The notes under the pieces: generated by a model | What the model was told of the DNA's origin: nothing | Databases searched by the model: none | Seen by the model: only the letters and a program-made list of their open reading frames with translations | Part shown: piece by piece, positions 62,013 through 64,000 of the stretch | How the letters are laid out: each line of letters opens with the position of its first letter | Position numbering within the stretch: position 1 is the stretch's first letter | Program-made: the position numbers and the translations under genes | NCBI RefSeq assembly: GCF_022511585.1 | Contig: NZ_JAKWBN010000007.1 | Span: 62,001 to 126,000, forward strand | From: Shimazuella soli | GTDB lineage: Bacteria > Bacillota > Bacilli > Thermoactinomycetales > Thermoactinomycetaceae | Length of the DNA: 64,000 nt | Reading direction: 5' to 3'

Positions 62013-62309
62013 TTGAAAATATTTAACGATAACGACAGAAGACATGATGATAATGAAAGACGCCGCCGCAGACGTCGTCGCTTCCGTAGGGAAGTAATCC
62101 GCTTGCGTCCAGGGGAAACTGCTACTCGTACTTGTGGTACGTTCTCAGGTAGAACGATTACGGTGAGACTCCGTCGTGGGGAAGTTCTTGTGGCTGTTTG
62201 CCGTTCTTCCCGTCGTATATTTATTTTTGTCTGTGGAAGACCTAGATTTACAAGAACGATTACTTTGCGTCGTGGGACAAGAATTGTTGTAAGTTGTCGT
62301 CGCACCTAG
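62013..62309 (+). CDS. Arginine-rich small protein
   Basis: 98 residues, about 30 of them Arg. It begins MKIFNDNDRRHDDNE, then has eight consecutive Arg, then about 65 residues of alternating hydrophobic/Arg strands with four Cys (TRTCGTFSGRTITVRLRRGE, VAVCRSSRR, VCGRPR, VVSCRRT). TTG 62013 follows GAGAGGAGG, a very strong site, and a terminator lies 17 bp after the stop. Likely to bind nucleic acid or anionic spore/wall polymers. No family recognised. Confidence 0.7.
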   Translation: MKIFNDNDRRHDDNERRRRRRRRFRREVIRLRPGETATRTCGTFSGRTITVRLRRGEVLVAVCRSSRRIFIFVCGRPRFTRTITLRRGTRIVVSCRRT

Positions 62310-62326
62310 TCTTTTTCAATAAATCA

Positions 62327-62352
62327 ATCGACTCCTGAAAAGGAGTCGATTT
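62327..62352. terminator. Bidirectional terminator
   Basis: AATCGACTCC and GGAGTCGATT, 10-bp perfect stem between convergent genes. Confidence 0.88.
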
Positions 62353-62364
62353 TCCTTAAGAGAG

Positions 62365-63087
62365 TCATAGCATTTTCTGTAGGAATTGCTGAGCTCGTTT
62401 TGTTTTTGGCTTTGCAAAGAACTTTTTTGGGGGAAGATTTTCAGTTAACTTTCCTTCGTCCAAAAAACATATCCGATCAGCTACCTCTCTGGCAAATCCC
62501 ATCTCATGTGTGACGATTACCATCGTGATGCCGGTATGAGCTAAATTACGAATAACTTCTAGAACCTCTTTCACCATTTCCGGGTCAAGTGCAGATGTAG
62601 GTTCATCAAATAGCATGATTTCTGGTTCCATCGTGAGTGACCGGGCGATAGCGACGCGTTGTCGCTGGCCGCCGGAAAGCTTGGAAGGGTAAACATCTGC
62701 CTTTTCCTTTAAACCAACTTTTTTTAGTAAATCATACGCTTTGGCCACTGCCTTTTCTTTGGAGATATTTTTCACTTTCATCGGAGCATAAATCATATTT
62801 TCTAACACTGTCATATGAGGGAAGAGATAAAAGTGTTGAAATACCATCCCGATGTTTTGGCGTATTTTTACTATATCTGTTTTTGGGGAAGTAATGTTTT
62901 CGTCTTTGATCTGAATAACTCCTTGATTAGGTTGTTCTAGTAAATTCAAACACCGAAGCAAAGTGGATTTCCCCGAACCTGACGGTCCGATAATCGCACA
63001 TACTTCACCTTGTTTGATGGATAGCGATACATCTTTTAGAACTTTGAGCTTACCAAATGATTTGGAGAGATTTTGAACTTCAATCAC
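62365..63087 (-). CDS. Polar amino-acid ABC transporter ATP-binding protein
   Basis: 240 residues. Walker A GPSGSGKST, Q-loop FQHFYLFPHMTVLENM, signature LSGGQRQRVAIARSL, Walker B IMLFDEPTSALDPEMV and switch VTHEMGFAREVADR are all intact; the order and length are those of GlnQ/HisP-type ATPases. It overlaps the permease gene by 8 bp. Third gene of the operon after the binding protein and permease. Confidence 0.93.
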   Translation of the reverse strand: MIEVQNLSKSFGKLKVLKDVSLSIKQGEVCAIIGPSGSGKSTLLRCLNLLEQPNQGVIQIKDENITSPKTDIVKIRQNIGMVFQHFYLFPHMTVLENMIYAPMKVKNISKEKAVAKAYDLLKKVGLKEKADVYPSKLSGGQRQRVAIARSLTMEPEIMLFDEPTSALDPEMVKEVLEVIRNLAHTGITMVIVTHEMGFAREVADRICFLDEGKLTENLPPKKFFAKPKTKRAQQFLQKML

Positions 63088-63739
63088 TTCGTGCCAACCT
63101 CCTTTCGAGGATACGAGCTGTTGCCGTTAGAGTCATTACCATTACATAATAGAGAAGACCGACAAAAAGCAGTGGTTCGAAGTACAAATAGCTATCTGAA
63201 GCTACGATGTCCGCCCTCCGGAGCAAATCGGTTGCTCCTATCGTGGAGACAAGCGCAGAATCTTTTAACAAAGCAATACTTTCGTTAACAAGGGCAGGCA
63301 AGATATTTTTCAATGCTTGTGGCAAAATAATATCCCGCATCATCTTCGGATAAGGGATGCCAAGTGCGATAGCTGCTTCCTGTTGTCCGTGATCAACAGA
63401 GGTGATCCCAGCTCGAATCGTTTCGGATATATAGGCGGCCGAATTTAATGTAAAAGTGATAACACCGGCTTCAAGTGCAGTGATATCATAGTGAAAAAGC
63501 TGAGGAGTAGCAAAATAAACGAGTGTTAAGGATAAGATCAAAGGAACTCCTCGAAAGATAGAGGTGTAAAAAACAGCGAATCCATGTAAAATTTTGATGT
63601 TGGATATTTTAAATAAGGCGAGGATGATGCCCCAAATCAATCCGAAGACTGCTGAAAGCATAGTAAACTCAAGGGTGGTCAAAATCCCCTGAAGAATATA
63701 CGGGATTTTGTCCGAAATGAGTTCAAAATGTAATTGCAA
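63080..63739 (-). CDS. Polar amino-acid ABC transporter permease (HisM family)
   Basis: About 219 residues with five or six helices. GILTTLEFTMLSAVFG opens the domain, and the EAA loop QQEAAIALGIPYPKMMRDI contacts the ATPase. TTG 63739 is preferred because AAAGGTGGTG lies upstream; ATG 63760 directly abuts the binding-protein stop and has no ribosome site of its own. Confidence 0.9.
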   Translation of the reverse strand: MQLHFELISDKIPYILQGILTTLEFTMLSAVFGLIWGIILALFKISNIKILHGFAVFYTSIFRGVPLILSLTLVYFATPQLFHYDITALEAGVITFTLNSAAYISETIRAGITSVDHGQQEAAIALGIPYPKMMRDIILPQALKNILPALVNESIALLKDSALVSTIGATDLLRRADIVASDSYLYFEPLLFVGLLYYVMVMTLTATARILERRLARSD

Positions 63740-63760
63740 GAGATCACACCACCTTTCCAT

Positions 63761-64000
63761 TTATTTTTGGAACCATTTTTTAATTAGTTCATCTAACTTT
63801 CCATTTTCCTTCAAATGTTTCAATACTTGATTGAAGTTTTTTACATAGCCAGACCCTTTCGGAAAAGCGATAGCAGATCCAGTCGGCTCGCTATTGGGTA
63901 AATCTGTAAAGGAGAGATCGGGATTGTTTGTCGTATAACCTTCTGCAATCGTATTTTCGACGATAGCCGCCTCGATTCGACCTGCTTTTAACTCTTGAAT
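63761..64000 (-). CDS. Amino-acid ABC transporter substrate-binding protein (C-terminal part)
   Basis: Partial: the gene continues past the right edge. The 79 visible residues (IQELKAGRIEAAIVENTIAE through LPNSEPTGSAIAFPKGSG to DELIKKWFQK-stop) match the end of family 3 solute-binding proteins, where LKxGRIEAxI and AFPKGS are standard. It is first in the operon, immediately upstream of the permease. Confidence 0.88.
   Translation of the reverse strand: MQELKAGRIEAAIVENTIAEGYTTNNPDLSFTDLPNSEPTGSAIAFPKGSGYVKNFNQVLKHLKENGKLDELIKKWFQK

Noticed and set aside
1-64000. CRISPR array or known defence island
   Set aside because: No regularly spaced direct repeats, Cas, restriction or toxin-antitoxin genes were found.

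Overview
The window is low-GC (roughly 35-40% by eye) chromosomal DNA from a Gram-positive, probably endospore-forming member of the Bacillales. Support comes from strong AGGAGG-type ribosome sites, frequent TTG/GTG starts, lipobox lipoproteins, and Bacillus-type genes: a yrrT-like methyltransferase, copA/copZ/csoR, mgsA, a ydaP/poxB-type pyruvate oxidase, a YqjM-type flavin oxidoreductase, a UPF0316/YebE protein and a YaaH-type GH18 lipoprotein. A Thermoactinomycetaceae-like host is possible but is only a guess. No rRNA, intact tRNA, CRISPR array, complete prophage or complete insertion sequence was seen.

Layout. 1-4.5 kb: two nearly identical GNAT genes flank a subtilisin-like protease and an MFS exporter. 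4.4-9.6 kb: a GH18 lipoprotein, then a nucleoside phosphorylase with a complete ECF transporter (S, T and two ATPases). 9.6-13.2 kb: a divergent LysR/MFS efflux pair between two copies of a repeat made of two hairpins plus a tRNA-like sequence, and a small MITE-like relic. 13.2-20 kb: methyltransferase, PAP2 phosphatase, deacetylase, and a four-gene ECF sigma/anti-sigma/bactofilin-like/PAP2 operon. 20-22 kb: a TetR gene flanked by GC-rich foreign genes. 22.2-26.6 kb: copper homeostasis (copA, glutaredoxin-like, copZ, His-rich lipoprotein, csoR) with two mirror-image CsoR operators. 27-30 kb: mgsA, a possible small peptide gene and a GC-rich GNAT-like gene.

30.2-38.4 kb is the most distinctive region: one apparent operon of five paralogous proteins built from a shared head domain, one or two DUF11 domains and a Cys-bounded helical tail, closed by one terminator. 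38.5-40.7 kb is an ECF41 sigma factor with its oxidoreductase partner behind a matching promoter. 40.7-47.4 kb holds methyltransferases, an SRPBCC protein, HxlR and MarR regulators, an SDR-like protein and hisC. 47.4-53 kb holds a TPR protein, a membrane Ser/Thr kinase, a DUF4097 protein and a lipoprotein, with a tnpB-less IS200/IS605 right-end relic between them. 53-64 kb holds UPF0316, an unknown 668-residue membrane-anchored protein, pyruvate oxidase, Lrp, an OYE reductase, a TMEM175-like channel, a WrbA-like flavoprotein, a strongly arginine-rich small protein and a polar amino-acid ABC transporter cut by the window edge.

Five GC-rich ORFs (20080-20472, 21419-21547, 21766-21993, 28767-29588, 42091-42762) stand out in base and codon use. 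They occupy four intergenic places, and most have their own GC-rich hairpin, some sharing a sequence core. They look like recent arrivals from one high-GC, perhaps phage-like, source.
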